Below are positions 33,785-41,702 of a stretch of 64,000 nucleotides of DNA, one piece after another (position 1 is the first letter of the stretch; every line of letters starts with the position of its first letter). The position numbers and the translations under genes are program-made. The stretch comes from Candidatus Bathyarchaeota archaeon A05DMB-2 (GTDB lineage Archaea; Thermoproteota; Bathyarchaeia; Bathyarchaeales; Bathycorpusculaceae): NCBI GenBank assembly GCA_018475625.1, contig JAAKEZ010000001.1, forward strand, positions 1-64,000, in the 5' to 3' direction. Below the pieces are notes generated by a model that saw nothing but the letters and a program-made list of their open reading frames with translations, was not told where the DNA came from and did no database searches.

Positions 33785-33877
33785 AAGCCTCAACAGCTTT
33801 GCCGCGTTATCGCAGAGCCACCATCAAAATCTAAAAATAACCATGAGTGTCGATGGTTCAAAGGGCTGTTTTTTTGT
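33785..33877 (+). ncRNA. Candidate small RNA between a TATA box and a T-run
   Basis: GGATATAAAAAA at 33755-33766 is a good TATA box. About 25 bases on begins a segment with two hairpins: GCTTTGC (33796-33802) with GCAGAGC (33812-33818), and ACCATC (33820-33825) with GATGGT (33852-33857). Seven Ts follow at 33869-33875. No open frame with a ribosome-binding site is present. No C/D-box pair was recognised. The rest of the 33694-34022 gap shows nothing else until the microprotein promoter. Confidence 0.35.
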
Positions 33878-34022
33878 CTGTTTTACTAAATTAGGGCAAA
33901 AAATGCCTGTTTAGTTAGTAACAACTGTTTTCGCAATACTTTCCGAAGTCGAGTCACAGAGCCAAGGCTTTAGTAAATTTTAAATACAAATTGAGGACAA
34001 TATTAGCTTCGAGGTCAGTATC

Positions 34023-34073
34023 GTGGCTAAAGCTGCCAAAGGAAAGAAGAAAAAGGCTGCAAAGAAGAAATAA
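34023..34073 (+). CDS. 16-residue lysine/alanine microprotein
   Basis: GTG 34023 opens a 16-codon frame for AKAAKGKKKKAAKKK after the start residue. GAGGT lies about 8 bases upstream, a TATA-like TTTAAATAC at about 33979-33987 lies 35-45 bases upstream, and T-rich tracts (34099-34118) follow. This gives a complete small transcription unit. The peptide resembles the lysine-rich tails of histones and HC1-like proteins, so nucleic-acid binding is the simplest guess. It is too short for standard gene callers. Confidence 0.5.
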   Translation: MAKAAKGKKKKAAKKK

Positions 34074-34245
34074 AGTCCTATAGAGCCTTGCTCAACTCCC
34101 ATTTTTCTCATTTTTAATAGTTTAGACTACCTTTTTCAAGCAAAACCTGCAAAAAACACATTGGCGGTTGTCCGCTGAAGGCGGCTAAAGAATCTTTTTA
34201 TATTCCCATTGTCCACTGTTTCGTAGCTAAACGATGTGATTAATT

Positions 34246-35226
34246 ATGGCTGTTCAACCAACAACTGAATATTTTGACCTGCTAAACATGGCGGTTGCCA
34301 GAGAAATCCAGGTTTCAATTCAGTACATGCTACAACACGCGAAGATGGAGAAGCTGATAAGAAAGACCATTCCTGAAAACATACTTTTCGACAAAACCAC
34401 CTATGACGCTGTTGGAAAGTTCCTTAAGGAATTCGCCATCGTGGAGATGAAGCACGCTGCTGACATTATGGAGCGGATTTATTACCTTGGCGGATCAGCT
34501 ACGACCAAGGCAAATAAAGTTATGGTCGGCAACAGTCTAAGCGAATTCGCAAAGAACGACGTGAAAGCTGAAGAAGAAGCGCTCGTGCTGTACCGCAAAA
34601 TCATCAACACCGCAAAAGAAGTCGATGATTGGGAAACACGCGAGATGTTCGAGAAAATCTACGGGGAAGAAGAGCAGCACCTGTTCAAGTTCCAAGAATA
34701 TGTGAACTACAAAGATGAGCCTGAAGAAGCCGGAAATGTGGCTTTGTCGGAGTGGCGCAGGATATTCACTGATGATTATTTCGCCTTGCTGAACAAGGCT
34801 GTGGCGGCTGAAATCTCCGCGATAATTCAGTACACAAACCAGCATGAAAAGGCGGCTTTGCTTGCTTTGCGCGGGAAGGACACTGCCTTAGAAGTTATCC
34901 TGGAAACAAACAAAGCGAAAGTGGTCAGCGACCTGTTGAAACCCATCTTCCTCACGGAGATGGAGCACCTTGAGAAAATCACCGAGCGGATTTACCTGCT
35001 TGAAGGCGAAACTGTGACTGAACCAGAACCTCTTCCACAAGTCGGCGACAACGCAGACGACTTTCTAAAGCTGGACCATGAGGCTGAAAACTACGCGCTG
35101 GTGCTCTACAGAAAAATCATCGAAGAAGCGATGAAGCGCGGCGATAGCAAAACACGTCGCATGTTCGAAGACATAGTAAGCCAAGAAGAAGACCATTACT
35201 GGACGTTTGACGACTTCTTACGATGA
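34246..35226 (+). CDS. Tandem ferritin-like (bacterioferritin/Dps-type) protein
   Basis: The 326-residue protein consists of two homologous ferritin-like four-helix domains (about 1-160 and 175-326). Each keeps the diiron pattern. Domain 1 has VAREIQVSIQYMLQH, EMKHAADIMERIYYLGG, AEEEALVLYRKI and GEEEQHLFKF. Domain 2 has VAAEISAIIQYTNQH, EMEHLEKITERIYLLEG, HEAENYALVLYRKI and QEEDHYWTF. Iron storage or peroxide-linked iron oxidation is expected. TATA-like TTTTTATATTC lies at about 34194-34204. A T-rich tract follows the stop. Confidence 0.82.
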   Translation: MAVQPTTEYFDLLNMAVAREIQVSIQYMLQHAKMEKLIRKTIPENILFDKTTYDAVGKFLKEFAIVEMKHAADIMERIYYLGGSATTKANKVMVGNSLSEFAKNDVKAEEEALVLYRKIINTAKEVDDWETREMFEKIYGEEEQHLFKFQEYVNYKDEPEEAGNVALSEWRRIFTDDYFALLNKAVAAEISAIIQYTNQHEKAALLALRGKDTALEVILETNKAKVVSDLLKPIFLTEMEHLEKITERIYLLEGETVTEPEPLPQVGDNADDFLKLDHEAENYALVLYRKIIEEAMKRGDSKTRRMFEDIVSQEEDHYWTFDDFLR

Positions 35227-35586
35227 AAACCTTTTTCTCTCTTTTTCTTTAAACGATGTTTTCTGCGTTTTGGCTCCAAGCTTTCCCTCCCTCTCTGCTG
35301 TTTTCATAATGGTTTGGCTGTTTTCTGCGCCAATACGGATAGCCCCTCTATAGTTTTCTGCAACAGACCACCAATAGGCTTAAACAGGATGGTTCCGAAC
35401 AAGCGCGAACTGGGTAAATTCAAATGCTGCTTGAAATTGAAATGGGTATTGCTTGGATGCCTTGGATAGCGTCGATTGTCAGGGCTGCATCTTCGTTGAC
35501 CTTAGTTTCGGTCTAAACTTGAAATATAGATTGTGTATTCATAAAGACTTTCTTCTTAACTGCTAATTTTAGGGGTTTGATGAAGA
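35227..35586. other. Intergenic stretch without a gene
   Basis: The stretch begins with T-rich termination-like sequence (about 35228-35252). It contains a relative of the dispersed motif (ATAGCCCCTCTATAG, 35339-35353). No frame with a plausible start and ribosome-binding site was seen on either strand. Confidence 0.5.
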
Positions 35587-36045
35587 TTGAGCGAAAAGAG
35601 TGAAGTTGAAAAACTACGAGACAGGCATGCGGAGCTTGAGGCAGAATCGCGTTCTCTGAAAGAAAAACAGAAAGCCCTGGAAGACAGCATACTGATTCTC
35701 GAAGAAAAACTTGCCATCGAAGAACTGCGAGCCAGCAACAATTCCCTGAAAGATACAATATTACAGTTGGAAGCTAAGAAAAACGAGCTTGAAGCTAAGC
35801 TGAACCAGAAGTGGCAAACCTCCGAACCTCCACCCCAGCCAGGACAAGAAGCAGCAGGCTCAGAGACTGAAGTTCCTCAGCCACCAGAGGAAGCAGCGCT
35901 TGAGCCTGCTGAAGAGGTTTCTGAAGAGTTTGAAGGGGACACTGTGACTGTCACCGCAATAGATGACGGCTCTTTGGAAGAGCAGGAAGCTATCGGCGAG
36001 GAGCTTAAGAGGCAGCAAGAAAAAAAGAGACATAGGTTCTTCTGA
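35587..36045 (+). CDS. Coiled-coil protein with acidic Pro/Glu-rich tail
   Basis: The first about 75 of 152 residues form a long heptad-rich coiled coil (ELEAESRSLKEKQKALEDS onward). The rest is a Pro/Glu-rich linker and an acidic region ending in the basic RQQEKKRHRFF. The start is TTG 35587. No catalytic motif is present. It may be a structural or scaffold protein; no family is recognised. Confidence 0.6.
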   Translation: MSEKSEVEKLRDRHAELEAESRSLKEKQKALEDSILILEEKLAIEELRASNNSLKDTILQLEAKKNELEAKLNQKWQTSEPPPQPGQEAAGSETEVPQPPEEAALEPAEEVSEEFEGDTVTVTAIDDGSLEEQEAIGEELKRQQEKKRHRFF

Positions 36046-36204
36046 ACGCTTCACGAAGCATATTCTCATGCTTTCGGAAGCGAGTAAAGACTTTGACTTT
36101 TACATAAGCTTAGCGGAGTATAGCTCAATAGTTCATTTTTGACTCTCATTTCTATCGTATCCTTGACGGACTTTTTCTAAAAAAGAGGGGTTGGAGTTGA
36201 GAGG

Positions 36205-36393
36205 TTACTTCGCTTTCGACTTGGTTTTCGGCTTTGCTTGAGCTTTAGGTTTTGCTTTTGTTACCTGAACGGGCTTCATTGGTTCACCGCAACATATTAT
36301 GCCGCATTCTTCGTAGCCGCATTGGTCTTCAACCAAGATGACAAGCCCGCATTCTTCGCATGCGTATTTCTCGCTTTTTTCTTCGTCAAAAAT
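36205..36393 (-). pseudogene. Desulforedoxin-like Cys-knuckle protein with Lys-rich tail; start codon missing
   Basis: The frame encodes EKYACEECG, then CGYEECGIICCGEPMKPV, the CxxC ... CCGxPM iron/zinc knuckle of the desulforedoxin/desulfoferrodoxin N-domain. It then has a tail of repeated K-A-K-P units ending at 36205. No ATG, GTG or TTG precedes the knuckle in frame; after the upstream TGA the first codon is ATT. Adding one base in the A6 run at 36375-36380 (minus strand GAAGAAAAAAGC) would connect it to TTG ACG AAG, giving a normal short N-terminus. It may be a one-base frameshift or use a rare start. Confidence 0.5.
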
Positions 36394-36548
36394 TCACACA
36401 TGTCTTAGAATTCGCTATATGATTCTGGCTATTCATTCTAATAAAAAATCATTATCCAAACTCCGCTTTAGAGCCAAGAAAAAGTGTTTGAGGCTTTATG
36501 CGGAGTTACATTGCCTCTGTTGACTTACTTTAGTTCGTATGTTTCTGG

Positions 36549-38960
36549 TTAGGTTTCGGTTTTCTTTTCTACTATAGACGGTGGGAATTCTTTGAGTTTC
36601 TCCGCCATTTCTCTCAGTTGCTTGTCCACTTGGTAGTTTACGGTTCCCTCCTCGAAAGTTCCGTCCTCACGCTTTTTACCAGCCTTCATTCCAGTTAGAA
36701 TTTCAATGCCTTCATCGACGTTTTTGACGGAGTAAATATGGAATTGTCCAGCTTTAACCGCTTCCACTATTTCTTCTTTCAACATCAGGTTCTGCACATT
36801 GCTTTCAGGTATCATCACTCCTTGCTGGCCCGTGAAGCCTTTAGCTTTGCAAACTTCGAAGAAGCCCTCGATCTTTTCGTTCACGCCGCCTATGGCTTGA
36901 ACCTCGCCCTTCTGGTTAACTGAACCTGTCACGGCGATGTTCTGCTTTATCGGTACTCCTGAAAGCGCTGAAATTATTGCGTACAATTCCGTGCTTGAAG
37001 CGCTGTCGCCTTCCACTCCTGAGTAATTCTGTTCAAATGTGAGTCGCGCCGAGAGACTGAGTGGTTTATCCCTCGCGTACTTCTCGCTTAAGTAGCCGCT
37101 CAAAATTAGGACGCCTTTGGTGTGGATTGGCCCGCCCATTTTGGCTTCCCGTTCAATGTCTATTACGCCTTCTCTACCTAAGCCGATGCTGGCGGTGACG
37201 CGCGAGGGAGTGCCAAAAGCAAAGTCTCCCAAGCCCATGACTGATAAGCCGTTGACCTGCCCGACTTTCTCTGCCTCGGTGTCGATGAGGATTGAGCCGC
37301 GTTTAATCATTTCTTGAATCTTCTCTTGGATAAGTTTCGACCGGTAAATCTTTTCCTCAATCGCCTTTTTCACGTGGTTCCCAGTCACTAGATTCGATTT
37401 TTCTTGTTGAGCGTAATAATTGGCTTCGCGTACGATGTCAGCAACTTCAGCAAATCGGGTGGAGAGTTTCTCCTGATCTTCAGCAAGCCTAGAACTGTAT
37501 TCTACCAACTTAGCCAGTGCTGAGCCGTCTAGATGTTTCAGGTTTTCTTTTTGGCAGAGCATGCAGACGAAAGCCGCGTACCGTTGCATGTTTTCTTCCG
37601 TCCGAGTCATGGTTGTGTCGAATTCGGCTTTAACCTTGAAAAGTTCTGAAAACTGCATGTCCAGAATGAATAACTGCTGATACAAATAGGGGTCGCCGAT
37701 GAGAATTACCTTTACGCTGAGAGGAATCGGCTGAGGTTTTAAGCTCTTGATGCTGATGAAGCCGTACCGTTCCTCAGGCTCTTCAATAATTATTTGCCTA
37801 TCCCTGAGAGCTCTCTTCAGCCCGTCATACGAGAACGGGTTAAGAAGCAATTCCTCAACCGGCACAATCAAGTACCCGTGGTTAGCCCTGTGCAATGCGC
37901 CACCGCGGATCATTGTGAAGTCGGTGGTGAGGGCGCCGAACTGAGCTTCCTTTTCCGTTCTGCCGAAAAGGTTCTGATAAGTAGGGTGAGACTCCATCAC
38001 TACTGGGGCGCCTTTGGTGTCAGAGTTGTCTACAATCACGTTGACCTCGTACTTTCTGAAAGGCGCTTCTCTCATCCAAGGCAGCTGAAACGGAAGTTGC
38101 TGTTGAGACTCGCCTCTCCTGATGAACTGCGACAGGTTGTCCAATATGTCATTCTGGACGTCTTTCAGGAAGGCGATGACTTCAGGCGTGTCACTGTACT
38201 TTTCCATGATGTCATCAATCAGGTTGCCGATGGCGTAGAGCGCGACTTCGCGGTTGAGTTTCTTGAGTTCTTCACGGATTTTCCGTTCCATGTCCGAAAA
38301 CTGTCGCATGGTACTTCGGAGTTGCGACTCCAGCTGTTCTCTTTTTTCCTGTATCTCACCTTTTACTTTCTGCGGCAACCCTATAAGTTCCTCCTCGGTG
38401 ACAGGCTTGCCCCTTATCACTGGGATAAGAAGTAACCCAATGGGTGTGCTTTGAATTATGAAGCCTTCCTGCTGAGCTTTGGCGTTCAGCTGGTCGATTA
38501 ACTCTTTTCGTTGGTTCTCCAAGGCGCGAATGGTGGCTTCTCTTCGGGCGTTGTAGTCGTCGCTTTCAAAAGCTTTAGGAAGCGCCGTTCGAATGTTTTC
38601 GATGAGGTTCTTCACGTCGTCTTGGAACACTTTTCCTTTTCCTGCTGGCAGCATTATCGCTTTGGGCTCATATTGGTTGGAGAAGTTGTTCACGTAGCAC
38701 CAGTCAGGAGGCACGGGTTCCACTTTAGCTAATTCGCCCACGAAGTTCTTGACCGCTGTTGTCCTGCCTGTCCCAGGATAGCCTGCAACGTAAATGTTGA
38801 AGCCGTGGTCTTTGATGCCTAGGCCGAATTTTAATGCTCTGACGGCTCTTTCTTGCCCGATGATTTCGCTGAGCGGCACCAGTTTCGCTGTTGTTTCGCA
38901 CCGCATGAAGTTGGCGTCGCATTCCCTCCTGATTTGTTCTGCTGTTAACTCGTTTGCCAT
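36549..38960 (-). CDS. Lon-family ATP-dependent protease (AAA_32/LonC-like)
   Basis: The N-terminal AAA module has the P-loop-like YPGTGRTTAV, with Arg at the usual Lys position. A long helical insertion (about 150-290) and GALHRANHGYLIVPVEELL follow. The C-terminal S16 peptidase has the catalytic pair Ser653 (EGDSASSTE) and Lys696 (NEKIEGFF), 43 residues apart as in Lon. No membrane helices are present, unlike archaeal LonB, so it resembles the LonC/AAA_32 group. ATG 38960 is chosen because AAAGGAGA lies about 11 bases upstream; a TTG at 38969 would be too close to it. Confidence 0.88.
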   Translation of the reverse strand: MANELTAEQIRRECDANFMRCETTAKLVPLSEIIGQERAVRALKFGLGIKDHGFNIYVAGYPGTGRTTAVKNFVGELAKVEPVPPDWCYVNNFSNQYEPKAIMLPAGKGKVFQDDVKNLIENIRTALPKAFESDDYNARREATIRALENQRKELIDQLNAKAQQEGFIIQSTPIGLLLIPVIRGKPVTEEELIGLPQKVKGEIQEKREQLESQLRSTMRQFSDMERKIREELKKLNREVALYAIGNLIDDIMEKYSDTPEVIAFLKDVQNDILDNLSQFIRRGESQQQLPFQLPWMREAPFRKYEVNVIVDNSDTKGAPVVMESHPTYQNLFGRTEKEAQFGALTTDFTMIRGGALHRANHGYLIVPVEELLLNPFSYDGLKRALRDRQIIIEEPEERYGFISIKSLKPQPIPLSVKVILIGDPYLYQQLFILDMQFSELFKVKAEFDTTMTRTEENMQRYAAFVCMLCQKENLKHLDGSALAKLVEYSSRLAEDQEKLSTRFAEVADIVREANYYAQQEKSNLVTGNHVKKAIEEKIYRSKLIQEKIQEMIKRGSILIDTEAEKVGQVNGLSVMGLGDFAFGTPSRVTASIGLGREGVIDIEREAKMGGPIHTKGVLILSGYLSEKYARDKPLSLSARLTFEQNYSGVEGDSASSTELYAIISALSGVPIKQNIAVTGSVNQKGEVQAIGGVNEKIEGFFEVCKAKGFTGQQGVMIPESNVQNLMLKEEIVEAVKAGQFHIYSVKNVDEGIEILTGMKAGKKREDGTFEEGTVNYQVDKQLREMAEKLKEFPPSIVEKKTET

Positions 38961-39077
38961 TTCACACAAATCTCCTTTAATTCCAGTTGCGAAGTGTTTG
39001 TTTTATAGTATTCGGTAACCCTTTCTCTTGCAGACCTAAAGGTTAAAATTTGCCGCATCCTACGAATTCTGTAGACG

Positions 39078-39962
39078 GTGTTTTTAGTGTCATCCACGAT
39101 AGACATTGGTAAGCCTTTAAGTAACCCTTTCGTGAAAGACGGCAAACCCATTGTGAGCAAAATCAAAGCCACTCAAAATCCTAAACAGGACATACTCAAG
39201 GCTGTAGATGCTATTGGTGGCTTCGAGAAAATCATAAAAGAAGGCGACAAAGTCCTGGTCAAACCAAACTACAACAGCGCAGACCCGCCTCCAGCCTCAA
39301 CTGAACCCGGGTTCCTCAAAACCATTGTTGAGCTTTTGTATGCGCACAGCGCAGGAAAAGTCGTGGTCGGCGAGTCTTCTTGGCAAGCACTGAAAACGCG
39401 GAGGGTGCTGGAAAAAACTGGCGCCCTTGTCATACTGGAAGGCACAGGCGCCGAAATCGCTTTCTTCGACGAAGGCAACTACCTCAAGGTTGATGTGGGC
39501 GGTGAATACCTCGGAAACGTCAATCTCACGGAGCAAGCCATGAGCTTCGACAAGCTGGTTTATTCTTGTTGCATGAAGACGCATTTCCGCGCCGACTTCT
39601 CCCTTAGCTTGAAACTGGCTTTCGGATTCACCAAGAAGAGTGACCGCGTCGAATTCCACCTCAGACACCTGAAGGAGAAACTTGTAGACCTCAACCTGGT
39701 CGTGCACCCCAACCTGATAATCATGGATGGACGCAGCTGCTTCATTTCAGGCGGACCCTTCAGCGGTGAGGTGCGAAAGCCAAATCTCGTCATGGCTTCG
39801 GGCGACCGCGTGGCGATGGACGTGGAAGCCATTAAGATCATCGCTAGTTTTGAGGGCTCAAGCCTCACGGATGATCCATGGAGTTATACGCAGATTCGAC
39901 GGGCGACGTCGCTGGGGCTCGGCGTCAAAAGCGAAAGCGAATACATAGTCGTGACAGACTGA
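39078..39962 (+). CDS. DUF362 family protein
   Basis: The 294-residue protein has the DUF362 layout: GGFEKIIKEGDKVLVKPNYN, KVVVGESSWQALKTRRVLEKTG, VYSCCMKTHFRADFSLSLKLAFG, LIIMDGRSCFISGGPFSG and ASGDRVAMDVEAIKI. Many relatives carry ferredoxin domains; this one has only the core with a CC pair. The reaction is unknown. Several GTG starts are available near 39078. It is convergent with dph6. Confidence 0.72.
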   Translation: MFLVSSTIDIGKPLSNPFVKDGKPIVSKIKATQNPKQDILKAVDAIGGFEKIIKEGDKVLVKPNYNSADPPPASTEPGFLKTIVELLYAHSAGKVVVGESSWQALKTRRVLEKTGALVILEGTGAEIAFFDEGNYLKVDVGGEYLGNVNLTEQAMSFDKLVYSCCMKTHFRADFSLSLKLAFGFTKKSDRVEFHLRHLKEKLVDLNLVVHPNLIIMDGRSCFISGGPFSGEVRKPNLVMASGDRVAMDVEAIKIIASFEGSSLTDDPWSYTQIRRATSLGLGVKSESEYIVVTD

Positions 39963-39994
39963 AACACAAGTGTGGCCTTTCAGAAACAAATTGG

Positions 39995-40747
39995 TTACTT
40001 TTGAGGCTGTTTGGGCACTAACCGCGCTTTTTTGATGATGAAGACGCCGCTGGTGCCGCGCCAATCCACCGCTGAATCCAGCACTTCAATCCTTTCCTTG
40101 AACAGGGGCGCATCCAAAACTGTGGTCTCTATCTCGCCCCCCTCCCCTGAAGGACTCACGCCAAACTCGCTTTGAAGCTGCACCAAGCGGGCTATCATTT
40201 CTGTGTCTATGTCTTTTCCCAGCCAGCCCGCGTCAAGCGGATACGCAAAAACGCCTGAGATGATGACTTTGAAGCCTTCTGCCACCAACTCCTCCAGAAG
40301 GGCTTTCTGGTTCCTCTTCCAAAGCGGATTAACGCACGCGATTTTCAGGCGGTCGCAGATGCGCTGGATACGCTGAGACTGGTATGCCGACTCCACGGCG
40401 CCCGTGACTAAGCCCTCAATCCCGAATTCCCTAATTGCCTCTGCTATCGCCGCCTCCAAGTCCTCCAGCTCCTTCTCGGGTTCGCCCTTCGTTTCCCATC
40501 TGAGAAGCGGCAACCCCAGAGCTTCAGCTTGGAGCGCGGTTATATCTATGTTAGACGTGTGGAACATGTAACTCTCCTTGTTTTGGGAAACCAGAGTGAT
40601 TAGGCAGACGACTTCGTTTTTCTCCGCTGCTTTGTGCAGGGCGAGCGTTGAGTCTTTGCCGCCTGAAAACAGCACTCCCAGCCTCAAGTTGCGCGCCTCA
40701 GACTGAAAACTCTCTGGGTCACTTATATACGATGCACATTCAGCCAT
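39995..40747 (-). CDS. Diphthine-ammonia ligase (Dph6-type ATP pyrophosphatase)
   Basis: Dph6 amidates diphthine on translation elongation factor aEF2, using ATP and ammonium. The PP-loop VLFSGGKDSTLALHKA lies at 25-40. Family motifs TGAVESAYQSQRIQRICDRL, NPLWKRNQKALLEELVAEGF and EGGEIETTVLDAPLF follow. The length of 250 is typical of the archaeal form. ATG 40747. A triple 11-base repeat lies just upstream. Confidence 0.88.
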   Translation of the reverse strand: MAECASYISDPESFQSEARNLRLGVLFSGGKDSTLALHKAAEKNEVVCLITLVSQNKESYMFHTSNIDITALQAEALGLPLLRWETKGEPEKELEDLEAAIAEAIREFGIEGLVTGAVESAYQSQRIQRICDRLKIACVNPLWKRNQKALLEELVAEGFKVIISGVFAYPLDAGWLGKDIDTEMIARLVQLQSEFGVSPSGEGGEIETTVLDAPLFKERIEVLDSAVDWRGTSGVFIIKKARLVPKQPQK

Positions 40748-40754
40748 GGTATAG

Positions 40755-40785
40755 ACCGTTTCAAAACTGTTTCACAACTGTTTCA
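40755..40785. repeat. Three 11-base-spaced copies of AC(C/T)GTTTCA between divergent genes
   Basis: Copies at 40755-40763, 40766-40774 and 40777-40785 are in phase with the DNA helical turn. They lie between the dph6 start (40747) and the PepSY gene start (40837), so they may be operator half-sites. Confidence 0.4.
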
Positions 40786-40836
40786 GCAAACTCTCTTACC
40801 GCTCCGAGGGCATTGTTTGTGGTAGAGGTGAATTGA

Positions 40837-41607
40837 ATGAACGTATGGAAAATGGTCCTCGCCATCGCGCTAGCAGTCATAGGCGTAGCGTTGATAACCG
40901 CTTCAGTGTTTGCATACATGGGTGCGCCGGGATTCTACAGTCCTTACGGCACAAACGGAAACGCATATAGCTACACTGCCCCGCCTAGCTTGGGCGCGCA
41001 GACAGCACCGCCATACTCTTACCCGTACAGAGGGAGAGGTTGCATGGGCGCTTGGTACGTGGCACCTAGCTATGTGGCGCCCACAACTCCTGCCAACGCA
41101 ACTGCAACGCTGATAACCATAAACAACGCGGTCACCATCGCGCAGAACTACGTGGCTTCGCTGAACAACCCTGATTTGGCGGTTGACGAGGTCGAGGAAT
41201 ACACGCAGAACTTCTACGTGCTAATTTACGAGAAGAGCACGGGCAACGGCGCTTTCGAGATGCTCATCGACAAGTACACAGGACGCATCTATCCTGAGCC
41301 TGGACCGAACATGATGTGGAACACCAAGTACGGCATGATGAGCCGCGGCATGATGGGCTGGCTGCAAGGAACACCAACGACAGCGATGACCGTCACAGTG
41401 GAGCAGGCAAAAGCAAACGCCCAACAGTTCCTTAACACATACTACGCGGGAACCACAGTCGGCGACATAGACACGTTCTACGGCTACTACCACGTTGACG
41501 TGCTGCATAACGGCAACACATACGGTATGCTCAGCGTCAACGGCTACACGGGACAAGTCTGGTACCACACTTGGCACGGCGCCTTCATACAAGAAGCAGA
41601 ACTCTAA
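40837..41607 (+). CDS. Membrane-anchored PepSY-like protein with two repeats
   Basis: An N-terminal anchor or signal helix (VLAIALAVIGVALITASVF) is followed by a Tyr/Pro/Ala-rich low-complexity linker. Two PepSY-like repeats come next (about 90-150: AVTIAQNYVASL, YEKSTGNGAFEMLIDKYTG; about 185-250: VTVEQAKANAQQFLN, YGMLSVNGYTGQVWYH). A Met-rich MMWNTKYGMMSRGMMGW segment lies between them and could bind copper or another soft metal. The extracytoplasmic role is unknown. ATG start; GAGGTGAA about 5-10 bases upstream. Confidence 0.7.
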   Translation: MNVWKMVLAIALAVIGVALITASVFAYMGAPGFYSPYGTNGNAYSYTAPPSLGAQTAPPYSYPYRGRGCMGAWYVAPSYVAPTTPANATATLITINNAVTIAQNYVASLNNPDLAVDEVEEYTQNFYVLIYEKSTGNGAFEMLIDKYTGRIYPEPGPNMMWNTKYGMMSRGMMGWLQGTPTTAMTVTVEQAKANAQQFLNTYYAGTTVGDIDTFYGYYHVDVLHNGNTYGMLSVNGYTGQVWYHTWHGAFIQEAEL

Positions 41608-41702
41608 AACCGAAGATAAAAAGCACACATAAAGCTGGAATTGCCTTTGAAAAAGCTTCCAGCGTTCCCTTCAACTTTTTGTTGCTCTTTCAACGGTAAT
41701 GG

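Noticed and set aside
34023-34073. The lysine-rich peptide as the end of a longer gene
   Set aside because: The frame is open only 14 codons further upstream, across the likely TATA box, and a ribosome-binding site precedes the GTG.
40755-40785. Possible CRISPR-like repeats
   Set aside because: The 9-base units have 2-base gaps and no spacers; no cas genes are nearby. No CRISPR array was seen in the window.
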